A DNA stretch of 64,000 bases. Origin: Branchiostoma floridae (Eukaryota > Chordata > Leptocardii > Amphioxiformes > Branchiostomatidae). Below, one piece after another: positions 27,282 through 39,200 of the stretch; position 1 is the stretch's first letter; each line of letters begins with the position of its first letter. The position numbers and the translations under genes were made by a program. The notes below the pieces were generated by a model, which ran no database searches, was not told the origin of the DNA, and was given only the letters and a program-made list of their open reading frames with translations. The stretch spans positions 11,225,870-11,289,869 of the forward strand of contig NC_049983.1 of the NCBI RefSeq assembly GCF_000003815.2. Reading direction: 5' to 3'.

Positions 27282-30200
27282 GTGAGTGCTGGTTCACCTT
27301 TCCCATTTTTGATTGAATGATGCTTGAACTTTTTCATTGCTGTGATGGTTGGAATCCACTAACGACGACCAACACAACATGATGGTTCGTTGACAAATTG
27401 CTGTTGGATATGTTAGTACAGGTCCCATAATCTCCAAGCAGATTCCTCCGGTGGCATAAAACAGTAACATACTAGTAAGCTGGGGAAGGACTTCAGCAGG
27501 CAGAGGGGTAAAATTGGCCACCGCAGCTTATTAGTATGTTACTGTTTTATGCCACCGGAGGAATCTGCTTGGAGATTACATGTACCACACAATGATGCCA
27601 AAATGTCTGAATATATCATCTAAGTGACAGCATCACGTAACACTGACCATTCCTCCCCCCTACAGGTACATCCAGGCCGCCACGTCCCCTAAAGACATTG
27701 TCATCGTGGTGGACAGGAGTGGAAGTATGAAGGGACTTCGCTTGGAAATAGCCAAGCAAACCGTCGACACCATTATCGATACAATGTCAGACAACGACTT
27801 CTTCAACGTCATAGCAGTACGTCACTTTGGCATTTTTTTTGTTTTCTCCATTGTGTAAAACCATTGTGATATTTAGCCAGAGATTCAAGTCGGAATTTAG
27901 AAGTGTTCTTCCTGTGTTAACTGTGAAATCATGTTGAATAACGTTTCCTTCCACACACTGAATTATTGCAACAGAACGTTTGTAGCTATTCCGTGTCCAT
28001 CTTTTCCTTTGGAAGGCGAATCTGAAATTTCCCTTAACCAAACAATACGACTGTTTTTACATCTCTCATTATTTTAATGTTTGATCGTTTCATGCATTTT
28101 TTTTTCATATGCTGTACAAGAAGTGGTAGCGCTTAGGGCTGGGGTTTTTCTTAAACCGGTTTTTCTTATTGGACCGGTCCAGAAAAACCGGACCTGAAAA
28201 AATTAGGTGGACCGGATGTTGGACCGATTAGAAAATTAACAGATTATTTCATCAGGCATTCATACGTTTTGGCGCTTGCAGGTGGCAGAAAATAACAAGA
28301 GTGAAGTAGGGTAGAGTTTATAGTAGTTTCTACCAAGTTTTATAGCCAATCGTACAGGTGCAGTTAGTGTTGAAGGATTTTAAAACGCCAGTGTAAGTCT
28401 AATACTCCACCAAACAGATCTCTTTGTAGTGAAATGGATCATTGGTATGAGTCATACTGCATCAGGTCCAGGTTCAGGTCCGGACCTGGACCTGATCCTT
28501 TGGACCTGAACCGGACCTGGACCTGAGTTTTCTGTACCGGTACCCAGCCCTAGTAGCGCTCATTTAAGTCGCACAACTTGAGTTCGTCGTTACTTTGCCT
28601 TGTCTACCTATTTCTATGCATACTGAATAAATAGATAGATACTAAGTAATAAACTCATCCCCTCAAAGCTTCCCCTGAAACAGTTGATTGGCGTAGAAAT
28701 GAAAATAAAATGCAAAGATAACCTTGTGACCAAATAGAGGTGGGTTTTAATAATAATTTACTTAATATTATATTAATTTACGTAATAATTTATCAAGAAC
28801 ACCAGAGAAAGATTTCGTTCGTCTCTTCCTAGTGAGTGAGCATGGAGAATGCTTGGACTGAAGTAACGCTACGCTTGGTCACAGGCTAGTTGAGTTCAAT
28901 GCTTGTGTACCACCGTTTTTCCTTTGTCACAAGGTAATCGGAATGTTTATGTCATGTTTTTGCGTGCATTAGTTCAACAAAGATGTGACCTACATCGAGA
29001 AATGCTTTGTGAACACGTTGGTACAAGCCACGTCGGACAACAAGGAGCTATTGAAGAATGGAGTTCGGCAGCTTCAGGCTGATGGAATGGCGAACTTTGA
29101 GACTTCCCTCGACGCGGCTTTCCAAATGCTCCGTGACGTATGTTTTTCCTTACAATCATTGTTTTCAAACGTTTGAGTACATAGTCATGTATGTCGTTTT
29201 GCTACAACGTGACAAGTGTAAAAACAAATACTGTTACGGTGCCTAAAATCGCCATGAACAATCTGGATCTAAATAACTACAGGCCAATTTCAGATAAATC
29301 CATCAAAGGACCCTGAATTATAGGTGCAAACTCATAGAGACAGACAAAAACAATACCCAATTCGGAAGACACTGTCCTCCTTTACGGAGTTATTCAGATG
29401 TAGTGACATTCCACGCGTTTCAATAATTTTTAATGTTATACTTGTAACGCGTTTTAAACTGTACAGTGGTGTAGGTCGACAATGTACTATTTATCATTAG
29501 GCTCAACGGTAGCAAGACATGTTCAGATAACCCTCTGCCGTTTTTTTCCTCCCTGCAGTTCAACAACACAGGCCAGGGGTCGTGGTGTAACCAGGCCATT
29601 ATGGTGATCACGGACGGAGCTCCGAGAAACTATGAGCAGATATTTCGCCGTTATAACCACCCCGACAGAAGGGTAGGCTATCGGTAACACTAGCGTAGCT
29701 TCACGATGACACTCAATTTTGTAGTAATGATTTTTCATGTGCTCAATACTCTTGACAGACCTATGTTTTCCTGTCTTTGTTTTAGTCCATTTCTCATTCA
29801 TTTTGTTAGTTAGAATAGAAAAATGAAGACCTAGGTTTTCACACATCTGTCTCATGTTGTTTTTATACGGTCCCTATCGTACTTTTATGGGAGGGCACGA
29901 CTGTGTGTGGTTGGGTTTGTGAGCTGACTGTTCTGTGTGAATTCCATGGGTCCGTTCCAATAGGTTCGTGTATTCAGCTATCTGATTGGTCGCGAAGTCG
30001 GTGAGTCTGCGCCGGTGAAGTGGATGGCCTGCGCTAACAAGGGTAAGCTTTCTTAAGGTGGCATCTCACTGCACTTGGGGCACTGGTGCGGCACTGAGGG
30101 GTTCGAAAGATTACTCAACGAATTTCAGAGATTAGAAAAATGAATTTACGTTTTGTGTATTTTGTTTTCTTCTAAGTCATGCTTTTAGGCAATATCTAGA

Positions 30201-33200
30201 TTGTTTGTTTTTTTAAATCTGTGAAAATACATACATGTAACACAACTGTGTGGCAGTGTACGAACCCCGCAGTGCCGCACCGGTGCCCCAAGTGCAGTGA
30301 GATATACACCACCTTTACAATCAGATGCACCAGATTTTCACATGTTTGATTTTCAGAGAATTGTAACGATCTAGTTTTATCAATGAAGAAATTGTATTCT
30401 TTTTTAAATGTAACCCTACGCCATTATTTGCCATGGTATTTTTAATCGTAGTTCTTGCAGCTATGCTGTACAAATGTATTATACTTCATACTCTCCTGTA
30501 TTTTCACCTGAGATGTTAACTAGAGTTGTTGTTACCATGAACAGACCTTTGGTTTATTGTTTGGCTTGTCTCTTTGTCTCATTTTTTACATTGACAAACT
30601 TTGTACATTCGTACATTTGTCAATACTTCTATACGTTTTCTGTGGATGTTTTTTTTTTACGTATTTTACAGTAATATGCTCTTGTCAGTGGATGTTTAGA
30701 TTAAATGATGCCTTCAAAGATCCTCAAATAACAGGATCCCAGATTGAACACATGATTGATTATCTGTGTATGGCTATTATGCAACTTGTCAGGTTACTAC
30801 ACCCAGATTGCAACACTGGCTGATGTACAAGAGAACGTCATGGTAAGTCTGACAAGACAAAATTGCGGCATCTATGTATTTATATCGCCATACGTTGAAC
30901 TCGATGTTATATCCAGCTTTTACATCCTTCACAACTTGATATGTTTTGTGAGGAAGTAAATTTTATATATGTCCATTTAAATTTTGAACTGCCTGTAACG
31001 TTATATGCCAATTTTTCTCTTTTGTGTCCTTGCCTGGTTACATCCTATGGAGAACCGAAAGTTCATCTAACTACATCAATATGTACACCTTTCGGCACAT
31101 TTGACTCTGTACATAAAAGCTCAACTGTGTTAGTGTATAAAGTTGCCACCAACTCCATTTTTTCCCCAACAAACCCTCAACATTATGGGAAGACCTTTCT
31201 GCCAGATTTTTGTGTTCTCCAGGTATGTAACCCACATATCTACTGCCGTGATACTATCATTACCATGCCTTGCCTCTCCCTGTAGAAATACATCCACGTG
31301 CTTAGCCGCCCTATGGTTATCAGAAGAGCCCATGGCACAATCTGGACCAACGTCTACATGGACAGCTCGGTTAGTGAGGTTTGTTAACTTCACAGTGGGA
31401 CGGTTATACATTGTGCATCACACTATGGCAGTCGATGATGTACAAGAAATTCTGTTCTTCCTCTTCTTCTATTCGACTCTGTGTGATCTCTGTCACTCTC
31501 GTCCATTGTATTGCGTCATCATGGCTTCTATTTCAGCATTGATTGTGACCCATGTTTCTGTGATGTGAGCTGAAATGTGCCTTTCATCCACCGCTTGCCT
31601 TTGCTACGTATCAGGCAGCACCTTTAAACTGCCATCGCCGATTGAAATGATGCAACGATTGACATATAAAGACTATGACACTATTTTATCTAGACTATTT
31701 TGTGTTTTAGATAAGATTTTTTTAACGTAAGCTCACCGAATCCTGCCATAGATACAAGGGTATCATACGTCTACCATTCGATGCTTCTTGAAATGATACA
31801 ACGATTGAAATGACTATGACATTATTTTATCTAAAATATTTTGTGTTTTAGATAAGATTTTTAACGTAAACTCACTGGGTCATGTCACAGATATTAGGGT
31901 ATCATACATTCTACCATTCGATGCTTTTTGTTTCTGCCAGGGAAGATACAAGGAAGCGTTAAAACTATATGACCCGGAGGTAAGGTATCATGCGCCGACT
32001 AGAACCTTTCATGCATCCGTGCATGGAAGCATGAGGATCCTGAGATCGATAACAACAGTCTGACCCAGTAGATGTGTAGTGTTAATGTCCATGATAATAA
32101 AGAGATATGTAGAGCGTCGTGTGTGTTAAGCATCAGTTAGTTTTGGTTCATGAAGTAGGAAACTTGAAGCATGAAACCAAGGAGGGATGAATGGGACCCC
32201 CTTGATGAAACTAAAAACCAATTGCCGTAAAAGAATTGAGTGGAGTGTGTTTTACTAAATCATTCAGTCACGTACCTGTCCGTAAGACAAGCATAGAGAC
32301 TTACATGTTAAATGTATGTAGAAGTATTTGCCTTCACCACAAGACAGTAAAATTTTACGACCACTTTCTCTCACGATGTCCCCCAGGCAATAGTCATAAA
32401 CCTGTCAGGACAATGTAGACCTCTGGCAACATAAAACCTTTGTTCACTCGTCAAAGATGCAGCTCATGGCACTTGTAAAGTCTGTCTACCTACACTTTGA
32501 AACTGTGCTGACTTAACAACGCTTGAAAAGCCTAACACACCTGCTGAGATGCAAATCCGGATAGAAATGTACGAAATGATACTTTGTATGAAAATGTCAT
32601 TTTAGCTCACTCATCACAGTGGCATGCATTCTCTATGAAATGTCCTGTCCGTCTCTGTCACTTCTCTGCTCTCTCTCTCTCTACATTCTGTATCATTCTG
32701 ATTGATTGCGATTTGAAATGACGCATGTGAATGACTAACACTGCAACAGCCTAACACTTCAGGTGTCTCTTGTGACTAACAACCGTTTTCTGACTAGTCT
32801 GAACGTTGAATGTCCGACCTAATTGTCCCTTCTGAGTCCACTCTGTTGTTGGTGACGACCCTACTGGTTCCCTCCACGGTCAACCAACTAACTCCCCCCG
32901 GCTTTATTGTGATGCACACTTGTATAATTGCACACGAGTGCATCCATGACGTATACTCGTATACCTGTGTATGTCTTCGTGTGTGTCCGTGTGTCGTCCA
33001 GTCCTGTACTAAAAGCGTGGCTGTCAATGTTGTCTCATAAGCATCGCAGCATGGAATTCTGGGATGGAATTGTGGAGCATGCGCAGTTGGCGTGCGGGAC
33101 AGCCCGACCCAGCGGAGCTGTTCGGTCTCTTGTCTTCCTACTAACCCATATTACGTCATCTAGACCAGATATGAATCACTCTTCTCTCTTGCTACCATTT

Positions 33201-36200
33201 TGAAAAATGCGATCCATATAACTGAAGAACACCGGAGAGGTAATACTTTAATTCTTATCTTTTACTCTGCTCTTTTCCAACGTTTCGCCCCTAGTCACTT
33301 TTCATTCTCCAAATTCGATACCTTTCTATGCGGCTTATATATTTCTTTCCAATAGATGCAAAACAATGTTACTTTCTGTTGTTCTCTTATGTTTCTGTGA
33401 TATTATCAACTTACATCATGTTAACATGAAAGAAAAAATATTATTTATTGTTGGGGAGAGTATCTATCATATACATTTTGTTCATTTATGGAGTTAATCT
33501 TTAATACATAAGAACGTCTGACTTCATTGCCAAATCATATGAAATATTGACTATCAGATCTTATTTCTGAAATGATGTATAGTTTTGTTACTTATTGCGA
33601 CCTTATTACTTGATATCATAGAACGTACCACCCGGTGCGGACTTTTTATTTTACCCAATTTATTTCCTGAACATAGTTCCTTCGTTTGTGTGAAAAATTG
33701 ACATTTATCATCAAGAAATTATTTCAGATCGCTTGTGAGCGATCTCGTTCTGTTGGCAACTTGATATATATTTTCATACCTGATTTTATTTGTACTCAGT
33801 ATCTAAGGATGCTGATATCTTAAACCAAGTGATAGGGATATAACGTTACGTACAGCTTAGGATGCCTTAGTTTTTATTGTCGAGTAGTGAAGGTATTTGC
33901 TTGAACTAACTGTAGACTGGAGACCCGAGGGAAGCAATGGCAGGTAAAGCTACGCACTAACAAAATGTTCAGCTGTATGCGCTAAATATGTTGCATCATA
34001 GCATGCCTATCACCATAGATACCAACAGTAACTGCATGGAAAGGTTGGAAAGGGTAGTGACTGATGTTTGGGTGATGGTTGGACAGTATGCTCCCATAGA
34101 CAGCATGTATAGCCATCCAGGTGATGATACACGTCTTGCTGTGGTTCCTTCCTAACATATTTCTCTTCCTCTTCCCAATTTACTTCACGCTTTCCCATAG
34201 GGTCTAGCCTTGATGACGACCGTTGCACGACCCGTGTTTGACATGAAGAACCAAACGGTAAGATTTACACATCTTCTTAGAGAAACTACAATAGTTTAAG
34301 ACTCTTGTCTGTACATTCTGGTACTTGAAAGGAGTTCTCTTATGCCCGTTACGGAGAAATGATTGTTCTATCGCATCAAAACGGACAGGTAAGTACATCT
34401 TAGTGAAATCCTAGACATCTTACCACTATCACGTGACTCAGTCCTTATTTTTCTCACCATCTGATCTTTTTCTTCAAACACAAACGCAGATTCCAGAGGT
34501 GGAAGAAACTTATCATAGCGAAATATGGTCGTTTCAAAAATGCCACAAATTCCCTACTCTATTTTTGGTGCTAACGTTATATCTTATCCACTTCTTTTGT
34601 CGTTTGATTGTATACTTTGTGGTCACCGATACACGTCGTTGTAGCACAGGTTAGGCTTCGGCTGGGTTTTTTTGGGGGGGGGGGGGGCGAGACATCAAGA
34701 AAGAGTACAAACAACTAAAAAACAACCAGCCGGACCCTAACCTCTGCTTGGAGAGTAGTTGCGTCGTCATTTTGACCATGAACGTCTTACGCAACGGGAT
34801 TCATTCACATGTATGTACGTACTATCACTGCATACCTTTCAGTCGACCACCACAAGATATAATTCAGTGGTTTACCTGATGCTCTATGTTACGAATTAAG
34901 TCTGAACTTTGCTAGTATATAGCAGTTTCTCATTTTCAGTATGCTTACGCATTTATTTCGATACGCAAATACTATACTGCTGCTAGCCTCGTAGGATAAA
35001 AGCATAGGATAAAAGGAAGAAATAGCTTCGAGTGAAAATGTATTTTTTTCGGCAGTAGGATTAGATATCTGAATGTAAAAGGATGCAAATCCAACTGCTG
35101 TAAGGTTAAGATATATCTGTGCAACCTCGTACATAGCAATAGGAATAGTACTTTCAATGCTTCTTTTAAGTCCCAAGACTAAGATAAAAACAAGAAATTG
35201 TCTTGATTGCAAAGGGGTGGATGACTCGAACACATAACCCTCACTCCTACTAATATCTGACTTTCAGGGTGCAGAAAGGTAACAAACACACACAAAAAAC
35301 AACACACACACAAACATAATTCCTGATCACACAACAAATTCCAACCAGTCCACAGAATTTCAGGTTGCATCGTCATTAAAATCCCTTTAGTCTTATTGTC
35401 TACAGATTTAACTGAGTGTTTTGTATGCCTCACATATCTAACCTTTTGTTTACAGCTTTGTAACGTATAGGAACGCGTGAAAAATCTCAACGATCTTCAA
35501 TCTATTTTAATTGAAGGGGGAGTAAAACCGAAACGTGCCAAGTAATGTACAAGCATGTAAAAATGATTTAAAGCTTAAAAGTGTTGTTCTGATTTCTGTG
35601 TCTATTGACGGATAGCATATCTTCTAATATCTGTCCCTTTTCTTTGACCACTTTTCCCCAGAGCTTAGAAGGAAACCTCTTGGGAGTTGTGGGGATTGAC
35701 GTCCCCGTGAGCGAGCTGATGAAGCTCGCCCCACCACTCAAGGTCAGACGAACACTCTATCATGCTTCCGTGCTGATTTCTGTTTTCAAGTTGTTGTTTT
35801 TTAATATTCTAATGAGAAACTACCTGATTTTGAACGTACAGATCTTTGAATGTTTTGGTGGCTAGTACAAGTAATTCACACCATCTACATGGAATTCAGC
35901 CGTAGAAAGGACGACCCACCGTATTTGTTCTTTACTGTTGAGTCCTTCGTCTATGGAACTGTGCTTGTTTGAAATTGTTGATGTAAGATGTACAATGTTG
36001 AACTGATAGTAGCTGTCTGGTCTCTTGGTTTCTGACCTTTTTAGTTTTTATGGTGTAAAGAGTCTATAGTTTAACACATGTGGCAGGTTTTGTGCAGGAT
36101 GGTGTGAATCGTTGTCGTAGAAATGTACTTCACAATTTACGAACAGTCCTGTAGACCGCTCTTGTGCCTAACCACTGTTACATAGATGGGTGTGAATGGC

Positions 36201-39200
36201 TACGCCTTTGTCATCACGAACAACGGATACATCCTGACCCATCCAGACCTTCGACCAACGGTAACGATGTTTGATGACACTAGATTATTCGTCTTTGTTG
36301 AATCGTCTCTGTTTATTTCGTACTATAATGTTGTCGATGTTTCATTGATACGATGACGAGTTCCCCTTACTGTTTATGATAGTTCTGTTTGATTTTTTGT
36401 GGCATGCAATAGTATATGGCTTCTTAAAATCATCAACGTCTAGTCATGTGCACGTCTAGTACTATAACAACACGTTAAGATATTTCTTTTTAAAAATCAA
36501 GTTGAAACAACAAAAATTTAAGATTATCAGTAGATGGTGTTATTGTAACTGTAATCTCATTTCTCCGCTCTTTGTAAGTGTGGCTTGAATTTGTGACTTA
36601 AATACCTGAGATTTTCATCTGTGTGAAAACTTATTTTCAAGTGTTTTCTGTCCAAGGTTGTCATGGAGCCGGGTGGAGACCCGATCACCAAACCCAACTA
36701 CAACAGTGTGGATTTAGGCGAAGTGGAAATTTCTGACACGGAAGAGAAAGTAAGGAGCATTTTTCCATGGTCTTTTAGATGTGTGTTTTAAAGACGAATC
36801 TTTTGGCAATGTTATACTGCTCACTGTACCGTGCATGATTCATCATCATAGGCACGGACACAGTTTAAAATAGCCTCTATTTGCAGTGTTGAGGGCTGTT
36901 CATGAATTGACGTGGTTTTCTGATTTTGCATCATTTTTTCATGCTGTTGCCAATTTATCATTCCATGTTTGAGTATGGAATTTACCAGATATTTCATGGA
37001 CTTCACGTTCAACTATTCACGCGGTGTAACCATGTTGTTTGCGCGTTCTGATTTCCAGTTACGTACCAGCATGGTGAAACGTGAGACGGGATCGCTCACG
37101 ATGAAAGTTCAAGAACACCTGGACAACATGGTGAGCCTACTACATACTGCATGTAAAACATTCTTCAGAGGAAATTGACAAATATTCCTTACAAATTGCT
37201 TCTGGGCCATAATTGTACATTATTTTGGAGACACATGTATATCTGTACACTTTAAACCTTATTTTTGGAAAAGTGACTTCATGCAAAGCATTATAATACC
37301 CAACCTTTCTTAAACTGTATCTTCATCTTTTTGATTACAGAAAAGAGTGATGGTCCACTACAACTCATACTACTTTACAAAAATAGACGAAACTCCTTTC
37401 AGGTAGGGGTTATATACAATCTATCGTTGCCAGTTTTGCCGGTACTTTACATTCTTGTCATACATTGTTGATCAATTTCTCATGACACCTTTTTGTCTTC
37501 ACTTCAGCCACAGTCTCTACTTCCTGTTCATTTGGTGCTGTTGCACGTATCTCATTTTGTGTATCAAATTTGGCTAAATATGTTGTGTTTCTCTCAAAGC
37601 TTGGGAATTGCGATTCCCAGTCCCTATGGACAATTCTTCGTCCAGGGTACGGTAAAAGATAGGAGCAAAGGTAAGATGTCTTAATCATATATTATCTTCA
37701 TTGAACATAAAGAAAAGCTGACCATCGGGATTTTTTGGGCACAGTCAAGCATAAGTCCAACTCTCTGAAGTGATGTAAACTTTTCAACACTAAGGGCGTT
37801 TTGAAGAATATTGGTGATAATAAGAATACAGTTTTATTGTTGACGTTCTCCTCACTCCACTCACGTCATGTACAGGAATGCTGAGAAGAAATGGTACGTG
37901 ACGAAATAGGTTTTATTATGGATAAGACGTTCTGGATTGCAGAACACTGAACGCATTGCTTTTATCTGCTATTTGTAACATTTTGTGTTAAAAAGAGAAC
38001 AGCCCTATTCTCCATTTTTTAAATGTATTCTACATGCGCAAATACTCACCCGTCCTCGAATTGTTGCATAATTTTTTTCAATTTCCGTAAACGAAAAATG
38101 ATATTAGATGCTTAGCTTGCCGCTAGCGCCCAACTGCACATCCTGTTTTAAAAACGGCTTGCGTGCAGACTTAATGAAGAGCCACTGCAGGAGATAAGAA
38201 CACACGCATCCTGATTGCCTGCTTTATAAGCATCCTCTCAACTTGTTCGATCGTGTCAGGTTTGCGTGCTTGGTTTATGAACCAATCCTCATGTGTAGCC
38301 ACGGCCCCATTTTTGTGCAATCATAACCACGGCAAATTAAATGCAAGCATTAGTCATAACATTTTCTGATTAAAAGATTCTAAATCCTGTCTAGTAGGTC
38401 ATTTTGGTACTATGTTCAAAGTCTTGTACGTGGCCTCGTCGATGATACGCTATCATTGAAAGCCTAGTAAAATGGAATTTTACGCGTGTATTTCTATCAA
38501 ATGTCACTCTTTACAACGTTGCAACTCAAGGTTATAACCTCGACACGACGTATGTAATGATGACCCTCCAATGTTTTACCACATTGCGTAGCAATAGGTA
38601 CTTGCCGATGAATAATTGATAACTCGGTGGTTTTTGACCGAATTAAGTACGTGTTAATTTTACATTTATGTTTGATATTTCTTTACAGGTCTTGATCCAC
38701 TTCGAAAAGGAGCGACGGGGCCAGTACTAGCGAAATGGTAATTGCCTGGTATTGTTATACACAGAGTATCGATATAGTCTACTTATTAGCTGTATAATCA
38801 TCGTTTCGTTGTGCTTCGTCGAGAACAAAGTCAACAAAGTACTTCTATAGGTATAGTTTTGGTTTGTTTTAAGCAATTAACATTCTAATAATTTTTTTTC
38901 ATAAAAGCAATGTTTAAAACAATATTATCGAGACCCCCTCTCTTACATACATATAAAAGTAAAACCAAGAGAATGCATTGTATATGAGTATGTGCCCTTT
39001 TTTTCATAAAAGCAATGTTTAGAACAATATTATCGAGCTCTCTCACATGCATATAAAAATAAAATCAAGAGAATGCATTGTATATGAGTTTGTGCCCTCT
39101 GTACCGTACAGGAGTAAGGAAACGTATGTACAATGTATGTGTCCTCTATACCATACAGGAAGTATTGCCAGCTCACCACTGCTGAGGCGAACAACATGAC

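Noticed and set aside
33916..33943. 28-nt segment with TAG acceptor and GTAAAG donor between exons 14 and 15
   Set aside because: Its length is not a multiple of three and would break the phase between two phase-0 neighbours.
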